The notes below the pieces were generated by a model. The model saw only the letters and a program-made list of their open reading frames with translations. It was not told the origin of the DNA and made no database searches. Source: Natronincola peptidivorans (GTDB lineage: Bacteria > Bacillota > Clostridia > Peptostreptococcales > Natronincolaceae). From it: 64,000 nt of DNA. Where the stretch lies: the NCBI RefSeq assembly GCF_900111615.1, contig NZ_FOHU01000011.1, forward strand, positions 62,001 to 126,000, given 5' to 3'. Shown here piece by piece: positions 16,346-23,630 of this stretch. The translations under genes were made by a program, and so were the position numbers. The first letter of the stretch is position 1. Every line of letters starts with the position of its first letter.

Positions 16346-16488
16346 CTTATTTTCACTCCACAGGTTAAGTCTTTGCCATCATCTATTTCTATAAAGAACC
16401 TGTCATCTTCTACAAAGGCTAAAGCCTCTCCAATGGTTACGCTTTTCCCACTATTGGGCCATAGCACTACTGCAATACTACCCTTCAT
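16342..16488 (-). CDS. Very small protein upstream of the helicase
   Basis: ATG at 16488 after GGGGGAAATCA opens 48 codons (MKGSIAVVLWPNSGKSVTIG at the start). Its TGA overlaps the ATG of the helicase gene (ATGA). The overlap and ribosome site suggest a real, translationally coupled gene. The GKS here is not a full Walker motif. Function unknown. Confidence 0.5.
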   Translation of the reverse strand: MKGSIAVVLWPNSGKSVTIGEALAFVEDDRFFIEIDDGKDLTCGVKIR

Positions 16489-16512
16489 TTGATTTCCCCC
16501 TTTTGTTTCTTC

Positions 16513-16725
16513 TTAGCTTAATTCCTTGATCTCCTTGAGATCTGTTAAATCCTTTCCTGAGTATTCCCTCAGAAATCTTAAGAGCTCAAATCTGGTAATT
16601 TTTAATCGCCCAAGCTTTAGGGCCTTCAGTACCTTGGCATTGATTAAGTCATAGACTGCATTTTTGTTGACCTTCAATATTTGAGCCACTTCCTCCACTG
16701 TGTATAAAAAATCCTCATGCTTCAT
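16513..16725 (-). CDS. Excisionase-like helix-turn-helix protein
   Basis: A 70-residue protein containing LYTVEEVAQILKVNKNAVYDLI and LKITRFELLRFLREY, the winged-helix MerR/excisionase DNA-binding fold (HTH_17). GGAGG lies upstream at normal distance. It sits second in the leftward early operon. Small proteins of this type direct excision with the tyrosine integrase or act as early regulators; excision is likely but unproven. Confidence 0.75.
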   Translation of the reverse strand: MKHEDFLYTVEEVAQILKVNKNAVYDLINAKVLKALKLGRLKITRFELLRFLREYSGKDLTDLKEIKELS

Positions 16726-16787
16726 TGACGCTGCCTCCTTTTTCTTTAGCTGCTTGCCTTTTTATCCAGAATCTTTTAACTCCAGCT

Positions 16788-16997
16788 TTATTTTTCTATT
16801 GGATACTGATTTTGGGGAAAAACCTCTTCTAAAGGCTCTCCGATACCCTTTGCAATTTTCCTGGCATTCACCAGACTTGGAATGGTCTTTCCCTTCATGA
16901 CATCGTAAAAGTAAGATTTTGAAAGACCTGTTTCAGATAGGACATAGGATATCTTTATTCCCTTTTCCTGAATAAAGGCTTTAATTTTATTCTCCAT
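16788..16997 (-). CDS. Cro-like HTH regulator
   Basis: A 69-residue HTH_3 protein (VLSETGLSKSYFYDVMKGKTIPSL, about residues 19-42) without an effector domain. It is the first gene of the leftward early operon and divergent from the rightward repressor at 17202, the classic cro/cI arrangement. GGAGGTG lies five bases before the ATG. It should bind the operators at 17027-17153. Confidence 0.82.
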   Translation of the reverse strand: MENKIKAFIQEKGIKISYVLSETGLSKSYFYDVMKGKTIPSLVNARKIAKGIGEPLEEVFPQNQYPIEK

Positions 16998-17026
16998 TCC
17001 CTCACCTCCTATGAATAATTTACCAG

Positions 17027-17165
17027 TTTACCGAACCATCATAAAGGATTGTTTTCCTGGTTTATCGAACTTTATTTCCTTTTATACCGAACTTTTCTCT
17101 GTTTTTCTATTAATTCCTTAATTTTTTAAAATAAATGTTTACTCTACCGAACTATTTGATATAAT
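17027..17165. promoter_or_regulatory. Divergent operator region with four TNTAYCGAACT repeats
   Basis: Near-identical 11-mers stand at 17027 (TTTACCGAACC), 17061 (TTTATCGAACT), 17083 (TATACCGAACT) and 17143 (TCTACCGAACT), all in the same orientation. For the rightward repressor gene a -10 TATAAT lies at 17160-17165 and a weak -35 TTTACT at 17138-17143, so the fourth operator sits inside the promoter. The other three lie between the two genes on the leftward side. This is a lysogeny-type switch. Confidence 0.8.
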
Positions 17166-17201
17166 GGAAGTAGGTTATAGCGTACTTAAGGAGGTGGAAA
17201 A

Positions 17202-17585
17202 TTGACAATAGGAGAGCGTATTCGAAAAATGAGAAAGGAAAAAGGATATTCCATCATGGATATCAAGGAGCAGACAGGATTATCAAAATCCACCATCAGT
17301 GAAGTGGAGAATGATAAAAGTAATCCCACTGCTGATACCCTTCAAAAGATTGCTAAAGCGTTAGATGTCACAGTGGATACATTCTTTAAAGAGGATGAAG
17401 AGCTGCAGCAGCCTGTAGTAGAATTCACCACACCACAGGAGGCTATGGAATTCATCTTAAAGCAGCCTGCCATCATGGGGTTTGGAGGATTTGATGTGAA
17501 TAAGATGCGGGATGAAGAAGTTTTGGATTTTGCAAATGAGCTATTAAGACAGTTACAGCTACTTTCCTATAAATATAAAAAATAA
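17202..17585 (+). CDS. CI-like HTH repressor
   Basis: A 127-residue protein starting at TTG (17202), eight bases after AAGGAGG. Residues 3-62 form a Xre/HTH_3 domain (ERIRKMRKEKGYSIMDIKEQ, then STISEVENDKSNPTADTLQK). The C-terminal half is acidic and helical and may mediate multimerisation. It is cotranscribed with the ImmA-like protease gene that begins 22 bases on. Such pairs (ImmR-ImmA in ICEBs1) keep elements dormant until the protease removes the repressor. Confidence 0.85.
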   Translation: MTIGERIRKMRKEKGYSIMDIKEQTGLSKSTISEVENDKSNPTADTLQKIAKALDVTVDTFFKEDEELQQPVVEFTTPQEAMEFILKQPAIMGFGGFDVNKMRDEEVLDFANELLRQLQLLSYKYKK

Positions 17586-17607
17586 GGTAGCTGGCAGGGG
17601 TGATTGC

Positions 17608-18072
17608 ATGAAATGGATTGATGAAATTGTTACAGGGTTAGAAGACCTTTATTCTACCAAGGATGTCTATGAGCTTTATACAGCTCTGGGAATATCTATT
17701 GTGTACCTAGAGAAGCATAGTATTTTATTGCAGGGGCATGATGCCATTTATAACAGAAATTACTTGGAGGAGGAAGTGGTTTTTCTTCGAAGGGAGCTTG
17801 CTGCTGAATATGAGAGGTTTATCCTTGCTCATGAGCTGGGCCATGCCCTTCTCCATACAAATTTACATAGCAGTGCCTTTCATCCATTAGCCAACTTGGA
17901 TAAGCTGGAAAGACAGGCCAACTACTTTGCCGTAAGGATTTTGGATATAAAATTAGATAGTATTGCCCTTGAGGGGTTTACTATAGAGCAGGTTGCCAGT
18001 ACCCTGAAACTGCCAATGGCATGCCTGCAGATTATGAAGGAGATGGAGGAGGAGTATATTGTCCATCCATAA
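17608..18072 (+). CDS. ImmA/IrrE-family metallopeptidase
   Basis: A 154-residue protein with the zinc-protease motif HELGHALLH near residue 76 and the downstream acidic partner RQANYFAVRIL near residue 105. Members cleave the Xre repressor encoded beside them and induce the element after DNA damage or signals. It follows the repressor gene by 22 bases and precedes the integrase on the same strand. Confidence 0.9.
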   Translation: MKWIDEIVTGLEDLYSTKDVYELYTALGISIVYLEKHSILLQGHDAIYNRNYLEEEVVFLRRELAAEYERFILAHELGHALLHTNLHSSAFHPLANLDKLERQANYFAVRILDIKLDSIALEGFTIEQVASTLKLPMACLQIMKEMEEEYIVHP

Positions 18073-18145
18073 AGGAGGTGCTGAAGGGATTTTAATGGGT
18101 TGAAAAGTAAAGGATGGCAAGGAAAAAATAAGGTAGGTGATCAAA

Positions 18146-19276
18146 ATGCAAGGCGGTGTAAGAAAAAGAGGTGACAGCTGGTATTACTACTTTGAAGCTG
18201 GAAGAGTAGGTGGCAAAAGGAAGAAAATCGAGAGAAAGGCTGGTAATACAAAGAAGGAGGCTCAGGAGGCTCTGAGAAAAGCCCTCAACGAATATGAAAA
18301 GGCTGGCTCTGTTATTGATGAAAGTGATATTTCTGTAGCAGATTATTTTGACTACTGGTACAAGGAATATGTCATGATCAACTGCAAGCACAACACCCAG
18401 CTTGGCTATAAAAACATCATTGAGAAACATATTAAGCCAGCATTGGGGATCTATAGGGTCAGATCTTTATCTCCAGCAACATTGCAAGAGTTTTTGAATA
18501 AGAAGTTTAGAGATGGATTTACAAAGAATACCCTTGCTGGTTTTTATGGAGTGCTCTCAGGGGCATTAAAGATGGCGGTCTATCCCTATGGATTTAGGAA
18601 GGAAAATCCCATGCAATATGTCTCCATGCCTAAGTACAGTGGTGTCAAGAAGGATAAGAATGATTTGAAGGTAATTCCATTAGATGACTTTAAAAGGATT
18701 GCGGATCGTTTTCCAGAGGGCAGCAGCTTTTATATTCCCCTTCAGATTGCCTTCCATACTGGGTTGCGGGCTGCTGAGGTCTGTGGTCTCACCTGGGATT
18801 GTGTAAATCTTGAGAAAAGGTCCATTAAGGTGGAGAAGATCGTCATAAAAAAAGACAGGGAATGGGTATTTGGTACCCCGAAGACCCTATCCTCTAATCG
18901 TGAAATTTTCATTGGCAATACCCTCATCAACCTTCTAAAAAAGCATCGTAAAAATCAAATGGAAAATAAGCTGGAGTATGGTAAGCATTATATTGATAGT
19001 CACTTTGTATGTACTAAGGAAAATGGAGAGCTGGTTTCTCCCGATAGTTTAAAATACTTAAGTCGTGTAGTGAATTACGAGCTGATGATTCCATTTAACT
19101 TCCACTCCCTAAGACACACCCATGCTACGATGCTGCTGGAGGCTGGAGCAAATATCAAAGAGATCCAGGAGCGACTGGGCCATAGTAAGCTTGCCACCAC
19201 CATGGATACCTACTCCCATATTACCAGCAAGCTAAAGCAGGATAGCGTGGATCGTTTTGAAAGTATGATCAAATGA
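18146..19276 (+). CDS. int: Tyrosine recombinase, element integrase
   Basis: From the ATG at 18146 (AGGTAGGTG upstream) the protein is 376 residues. The N-terminus (GGVRKRGDSWYYYFEAG) is the arm-binding domain typical of Tn916/phage integrases, followed by a SAM-like core-binding domain (about 60-150). The catalytic set is visible: Arg in TGLRAAEVCGL (about 205), HSLRHTHATML (about 325) and LGHSKLATTMDTYSHI with the Tyr nucleophile (about 360). Its stop lies 80 bases from the end of rlmD, the presumed attachment site. A GTG nine bases earlier is the alternative start. Confidence 0.93.
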   Translation: MQGGVRKRGDSWYYYFEAGRVGGKRKKIERKAGNTKKEAQEALRKALNEYEKAGSVIDESDISVADYFDYWYKEYVMINCKHNTQLGYKNIIEKHIKPALGIYRVRSLSPATLQEFLNKKFRDGFTKNTLAGFYGVLSGALKMAVYPYGFRKENPMQYVSMPKYSGVKKDKNDLKVIPLDDFKRIADRFPEGSSFYIPLQIAFHTGLRAAEVCGLTWDCVNLEKRSIKVEKIVIKKDREWVFGTPKTLSSNREIFIGNTLINLLKKHRKNQMENKLEYGKHYIDSHFVCTKENGELVSPDSLKYLSRVVNYELMIPFNFHSLRHTHATMLLEAGANIKEIQERLGHSKLATTMDTYSHITSKLKQDSVDRFESMIK

Positions 19277-19327
19277 TTTGCCACCCACTTAGAAAAAGCG
19301 GTGGCAAATGGGTGGCAGGGTGGCAAA
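19277..19327. repeat. TTTGCCACC/GGTGGCAAA repeats at the element end
   Basis: TTTGCCACC (19277-19285) pairs with GGTGGCAAA (19300-19308) in a 9-base stem. Two further direct copies of GGTGGCA follow at 19311 and 19319. Their clustering between the integrase stop and rlmD fits integrase arm-binding sites; the hairpin could also end integrase transcription. Confidence 0.6.
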
Positions 19328-19356
19328 TTTTAAGTTGTTTGACCTGCGAAACCCTT

Positions 19357-20709
19357 CTAAACTCTGGATAGTAGAGCGACAGTTTCTACATGAGCCGTAT
19401 GAGGAAACATATCCACTGGCTGTACTTCAACTGTTTTATAGCCTCTTACTTCTAAATATACTAGATCCCTCGCTAAAGTAGCAGGGTTACAGGAAACATA
19501 GACTACTCTTTTGGGGTTCATTTTGACAATAGTTGCTAATACTGCCTCCTCACAGCCTTTTCTAGGTGGATCTACTACCACTACATCAGCTTTTATGCCT
19601 TCCTCATAAAGCTGTGGTATTACCACTTCAGCTTTTCCTGTATAAAACTCTGTATTTGTAATAGCATTTATTTCGGCATTTTCCTTAGCATCCTTTATAG
19701 CCGCCTCCACCACTTCTACTCCTATCACTTTTTTTGCTGTCTTTGCTAAGAATAGAGAGATAGTTCCTATACCGCAGTAGATATCAAATACATTTTCTTC
19801 TCCCGATAGCTTTGCGTATTCTAAGGCTTTTTCATATAGTATTTTTGTTTGTACTGGGTTTACTTGAAAGAAGGATTGGGCTGAGATATAAAACTTCAAG
19901 TCTCCTATATAGTCTACTATTTTTTCTTCTCCATAGAGTTTGATGGTTTCCTTTCCAAAGATAACATTGGTGTTTTTATCATTAATATTTTGTATTATAC
20001 TTTTAAGTCCCTCAACCTTCTTTGTGAGAATTTCTATTAATTGTTTTTTATGAGGTAATTCTCTACCATTGGTAACCAACACAACCATTACTTCTCCTGT
20101 TGTAAAGCCTACCTTTGTTACCAAGTGTCTGATTAGTCCTTGTTTTGTTTTTTCATCATATACACTGATATGATAATCCTTGATATATTCCTTTATGGCC
20201 TCTACAACCTCTTTATTTATAGGTGCTTGAATATAACAGTAGCTTGTGTCCACGATCTCATGGCTTCCTTTTTTGTAGAAACCTAAAATAGCTTTCCCCT
20301 TTATTGTTCCCACTGGAAACTGTGCTTTATTTCTATACTCAAAAGGATTTTCCATTCCTAGAGTGGACTTGACAGTTGTCTGTATTTTACCTATTCTTTC
20401 TAGCGTTTCTTTCACTCTCTTTCCCTTTACTTCTAGCTGCGCCTCGTAGTCCATATGCATGATTTGACACCCTCCACATACATTAGCCAAAGAGCATAAG
20501 GGGTTCATTCTATTTTCAGATCCTTGAATAATTTCTATGATTTTCCCTGCGCCATAGTTTTTCTTCAGCGTGGTAAGCTTTATTTTTAAATAATCTCCAG
20601 GGATGCCTCCTTCTACAAAAACCGTGAATCCGTCAATTCTGCCAACACCTTCACCACTATGACCTAAATCATCTATCTCAATATTATATACATCATTCTT
20701 TTTTAGCAT
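19357..20709 (-). CDS. rlmD: 23S rRNA (uracil-5-)-methyltransferase RlmD/RumA family
   Basis: A 450-residue TRAM-domain protein (residues 5-55) with the iron-sulfur cysteines in CSLANVCGGCQI (about 73-84). FQVNPVQTKILY, DIYCGIGTISLFL (SAM motif), VVDPPRKGCE and the catalytic YVSCNPATLARD (about 400) follow. It makes 5-methyluridine in 23S rRNA; Firmicute members (RlmCD) may modify two sites. The gene is complete, ending DMFPHTAHVETVALLSRV, which means the element either left the end intact or rebuilt it from its own attachment sequence. It is convergent with the integrase. Confidence 0.92.
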   Translation of the reverse strand: MLKKNDVYNIEIDDLGHSGEGVGRIDGFTVFVEGGIPGDYLKIKLTTLKKNYGAGKIIEIIQGSENRMNPLCSLANVCGGCQIMHMDYEAQLEVKGKRVKETLERIGKIQTTVKSTLGMENPFEYRNKAQFPVGTIKGKAILGFYKKGSHEIVDTSYCYIQAPINKEVVEAIKEYIKDYHISVYDEKTKQGLIRHLVTKVGFTTGEVMVVLVTNGRELPHKKQLIEILTKKVEGLKSIIQNINDKNTNVIFGKETIKLYGEEKIVDYIGDLKFYISAQSFFQVNPVQTKILYEKALEYAKLSGEENVFDIYCGIGTISLFLAKTAKKVIGVEVVEAAIKDAKENAEINAITNTEFYTGKAEVVIPQLYEEGIKADVVVVDPPRKGCEEAVLATIVKMNPKRVVYVSCNPATLARDLVYLEVRGYKTVEVQPVDMFPHTAHVETVALLSRV

Positions 20710-20890
20710 AAGATAAGGATTCTCCTTTATTCTTCTATTATCGAATTATAATGCCTCAATACTATTCTACACTATTTTCCCATTTTTTTGTCACCTTTTG
20801 TTACATGGTTTTACTTTACCATAGGAACGCCTTGTATTATAATATATATTAGTTACAAAGACTGGACAAGCTTTGAAGGGAGCTGAAAAA

Positions 20891-22207
20891 ATGGCACGAC
20901 CCATTAAGTCTATTTTACTATTAATAATGATTTTTGTGGCAGCTTCAGGTATACCTTTATACGCCGACACCCTAAGCATTAACTTTGATTTAGATTTTAC
21001 CAAGCCCTTCAGTTCGTCACAAGAAAACTCCATTACAGTTGATACTAGTATAACCATGTTGTCCCCTTCTCACCCTCAGCTTCAAATTGCTTTAGGTGTT
21101 GATGAAAACCAAATACCGCTGCAGTTTAAGAGTGAAAATCCTATTGAGCTTTCTTTGTATTTTCAAGAAGCATTGGTGGGCAATATGAACATAGAAGAGA
21201 TAAATATTAACGATGGTTTGTCTACAAGCTTTTATGTAGATATACCTCAAAGTGAATTTGATGTTCCTAATGGTTCTTATGAGCTTGAAGTGAAGCTTAA
21301 CCTTGACGCTATTGAAGATCCCATTATCTCTAACCGAATTTCAATTTATTATCATACCGAAGCTACATATATGGAAGCCTTGGAATCTATTAATAGAGAT
21401 CAATCTGCTCTAACCTTGTATTTCCCAGACAATAGTTCAAATCATCTGATCCCTGTTACGAGAGTGATACCCTTTACTCGAACCCCTTTAAGGTATACAA
21501 TCGAACATTTGATACAGGGACCCAAGGATGCTTTAGGCTTACCTCTTGGTTCTCCAATACCCGACATACAAGGACTGAGCTTAAATAGAAGTATCGCTAA
21601 TGTATATCTACCAGGAGATATAGGCGCCTATGAGCAGTATGCTACTTCTGCTAGAGTTGCAGTAGATAGCATAGTATATTCTTTGTCTACTATAAACGAG
21701 GTTCAAGGTGTGCAATTTTATTTTGACAATGAAATAAGAGACTTTGCTTTTCATGAAATGATTGTTGATGAACCAATATATCCTTCTGAATCACCTAAAT
21801 ACTATGTAGGATATATCTCTAGTACAAATCGTATTCTATTAACACCTGTGACAATGAACACAGCAAATCCGGCTATAGCTTCTATATTTGATGGATTAAA
21901 ATATAGTGGTCAGCAGATATCTTATAACTACAACCTGCAGCCTACCGTTCCGGAGGAGGTAATTTTACTGGATTATACTATAGTGGATAACAATCTTACA
22001 CTAAAGCTAAATGAGGCTTTTGTAACAGCATATACTGATTATCCAGACAGTAGAAAGATGATGATTGATTCTCTTGTATATACCTTTACATCCTTAGATA
22101 ATATAGAATCTGTGGAATTCCAGGTGGAGGGTTTGTCTTCTATTATAGCTGAAGATACGATTTTAAATCATCCTCTAGTACCTTCATCCTTTGTTAATCC
22201 TGAATAA
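20891..22207 (+). CDS. Secreted protein with GerMN domains
   Basis: The ATG at 20891, eight bases after AAGGGAG, starts a 438-residue protein with a signal peptide (SILLLIMIFVAASGIPLYA, cleaved near residue 26). Two GerMN-like domains are seen: one around residues 175-290 (LTLYFPDNSS, LRYTIEHLIQGP, ANVYLPG) and one around 305-425 (YYVGYISSTNRILLTPV, LTLKLNEAFV). GerMN domains occur in spore-germination and envelope proteins. The residues between signal and first domain are beta-rich. Acting outside the membrane is likely; its exact role is unknown. It is divergent from rlmD. Confidence 0.75.
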   Translation: MARPIKSILLLIMIFVAASGIPLYADTLSINFDLDFTKPFSSSQENSITVDTSITMLSPSHPQLQIALGVDENQIPLQFKSENPIELSLYFQEALVGNMNIEEININDGLSTSFYVDIPQSEFDVPNGSYELEVKLNLDAIEDPIISNRISIYYHTEATYMEALESINRDQSALTLYFPDNSSNHLIPVTRVIPFTRTPLRYTIEHLIQGPKDALGLPLGSPIPDIQGLSLNRSIANVYLPGDIGAYEQYATSARVAVDSIVYSLSTINEVQGVQFYFDNEIRDFAFHEMIVDEPIYPSESPKYYVGYISSTNRILLTPVTMNTANPAIASIFDGLKYSGQQISYNYNLQPTVPEEVILLDYTIVDNNLTLKLNEAFVTAYTDYPDSRKMMIDSLVYTFTSLDNIESVEFQVEGLSSIIAEDTILNHPLVPSSFVNPE

Positions 22208-22272
22208 TCAACCACAGTATTGGCTATTCAAGGATGATAAAAGATATTTATTTATCTACGCCATCAGGACTA

Positions 22273-22330
22273 GGGGACAGATATTACCATCTCTAAAATC
22301 AGAGAGACAGTATACCTGTCCCCCGTCCCC
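22273..22330. repeat. Palindromic GGGGACAG/CTGTCCCC repeat
   Basis: GGGGACAG (22273-22280) pairs with CTGTCCCC (22316-22323), followed by a partial second GTCCCC. This resembles the short GGGGAC-ended palindromes scattered in clostridial genomes. A half copy may lie near 46187-46205. Confidence 0.5.
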
Positions 22331-22364
22331 TCATATATGGAAGGTTTTTATTACTTTCCTTTTT

Positions 22365-22390
22365 AGACGGTTTTTTACCGTCTTTTTTTT
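22365..22390 (+). terminator. Terminator of the GerMN gene
   Basis: GACGGT and ACCGTC form a 6-base stem with a T5 loop, followed by eight T. Confidence 0.85.
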
Positions 22391-22393
22391 ATC

Positions 22394-22420
22394 AAAAAAA
22401 AATGAGCACATTCAGTGCTC
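22394..22420 (-). terminator. Terminator of fxsA
   Basis: GAGCAC and GTGCTC pair around ATTCA; on the minus strand the stem is followed by a long T-run. It lies about 110 bases beyond the fxsA stop. Confidence 0.8.
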
Positions 22421-22528
22421 CAAAATTAGAATCAGTTTACCTCTTGTTTTTGAAAATAGACCTGTTAAGCATTATGTACCATTATTTTATAAATTATACC
22501 CACCTTTATTGAATAGAAACTTTTATTA

Positions 22529-22924
22529 TCATTTTTTAAAATAAAAGGTCACAGTTCCTTCATCAATCATTTTTCTAATTCTACTTTTTATAGTTGTTTT
22601 AATCATAGCTCTTGTCACTGGTATGACGAGGGAAAAACCTATAGCATCTGTAAAGATACCTGGTGTCAATAGCAAGGCTCCCCCTACAATAATACATAGT
22701 CCATTAATCAATTCATCTCCAGGCATTCGCCCTTGACTCATTTCCATCTTTATTCTTCTAATGACACCTCTACCTTCGCTTTTGGCTAAATATGCTCCTG
22801 CGATGCCCGTAAAGAATACTATCAGCAGGGTGTACCCTACCCCTATGTAACTACTAAGTTTCAATAATATTGCTAGTTCCACTATTGGTACAATAGTAAA
22901 TAGTAAAATAAGCTTTAATAACAT
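22529..22924 (-). CDS. fxsA: FxsA family membrane protein
   Basis: A 131-residue protein with two N-terminal membrane helices (LLKLILLFTIVPIVELAILL; YTLLIVFFTGIAGAYLA) and a third hydrophobic region LCIIVGGALLLTPGIFTDAIGF, which carries the family's GGxxLxxPGF-like signature. Overexpressed E. coli FxsA relieves F-plasmid exclusion of phage T7; the natural function is unknown. It is followed on the minus strand by facing terminators and lies 70 bases after the YbgC gene. Confidence 0.88.
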   Translation of the reverse strand: MLLKLILLFTIVPIVELAILLKLSSYIGVGYTLLIVFFTGIAGAYLAKSEGRGVIRRIKMEMSQGRMPGDELINGLCIIVGGALLLTPGIFTDAIGFSLVIPVTRAMIKTTIKSRIRKMIDEGTVTFYFKK

Positions 22925-22994
22925 ACAAACACCTCTCTAGGGATTTTTGCTGAACTTTTCATAATCACCCATAATCCTTATTATAATTAGGACA

Positions 22995-23435
22995 CTACCT
23001 AAATGCCTTCACTTCTTCTTTATGTATATTCTGCAGTTGTTGGTATATGACTTCATGTTTTTTCTTTAAGTTCGTTGGTCTTCCACTTTCTTTATCTACA
23101 AATACATGTTCAGTAAATCCTTCAGCAATAAATACATTATCTTCTTCTCTTATTATTTCATAATGAAACATAATCCTTGTAGCTGTTAGTTTATTTATTA
23201 TGGTTTTAATTATTAAGTTATCAGCATATTTCGCTGAGGTCCTATATTTGCAATTTACTTCTATCACTGGAAGTATTATGCCCATTTTTTCCATTTCTTT
23301 ATAACTAATGCTAGAGTTTTTTAAATAATCGGTTCTTCCTACCTCAAACCACACAAAATAATTTGAATGATAAATCACTCCCATTTGATCTGTTTCACTA
23401 TATCTTGGTACGATTCTAGTCTCATTACTATACAA
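22995..23435 (-). CDS. YbgC/FadM-type acyl-CoA thioesterase (hotdog fold)
   Basis: Contains RYSETDQMGVIYHSNYFVWFEVGRT, with the catalytic Asp of the hotdog thioesterase YbgC family near the N-terminus. It hydrolyses acyl-CoA or acyl-ACP thioesters. A TTG at 23435 has GGAAGGTG seven bases upstream, whereas the ATG at 23456 has no ribosome site, so I prefer the TTG (146 residues). Stand-alone gene between a CotH protein terminator and fxsA. Confidence 0.82.
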   Translation of the reverse strand: MYSNETRIVPRYSETDQMGVIYHSNYFVWFEVGRTDYLKNSSISYKEMEKMGIILPVIEVNCKYRTSAKYADNLIIKTIINKLTATRIMFHYEIIREEDNVFIAEGFTEHVFVDKESGRPTNLKKKHEVIYQQLQNIHKEEVKAFR

Positions 23436-23511
23436 ATGAAGCACCTTCCTTTCCATTAATAATTATAACATAAATTATATATGGCTAAAAATTCTCCTAT
23501 ATACTTTGAAT

Positions 23512-23574
23512 AAAAAAATATACTCCCTTCACCATGACAGTTTTCTTGTTTTATCTGTCTACCATAAAGGGAGT
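23512..23574 (-). terminator. Terminator of the CotH-type gene
   Basis: ACTCCCTT (23522-23529) pairs with AAGGGAGT (23567-23574), with an inner GACAG/CTGTC stem; on the minus strand ATATTTTTTTATT follows. Confidence 0.75.
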
Positions 23575-23630
23575 CTATCAGTATATGAGTTTTTTTCATT
23601 TCCATTATTTTATTAAGGATATTATCTAGT

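Larger units (their letters stand above)
1..19356. mobile_element. Integrated mobile element (prophage remnant or ICE-like), right part only
   Basis: A tyrosine integrase lies immediately beside the 3' end of rlmD, followed inward by an ImmA-type protease, a repressor, a divergent operator region, an excisionase-like HTH gene and a leftward replication operon. This is the usual layout of the integration end of a temperate phage or related element. The left 9 kb is AT-rich defence cargo on the same strand. No capsid, portal, terminase, relaxase or type IV secretion gene is seen, so the class of element cannot be decided. I did not find a second copy of the rlmD 3' end within the window, so the left boundary probably lies beyond position 1; a smaller element ending inside the window cannot be excluded. 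Confidence 0.6.
22208..22528. other. 321-base convergent intergenic region
   Basis: Contains a degenerate palindromic repeat (22273-22330) and two facing terminators (22365-22390 and 22394-22420). No gene is seen. Confidence 0.7.

Noticed and set aside
9011-17000. Complete prophage
   Set aside because: Only integration, control and replication genes are present; no terminase, portal, capsid, tail or lysis genes are visible.
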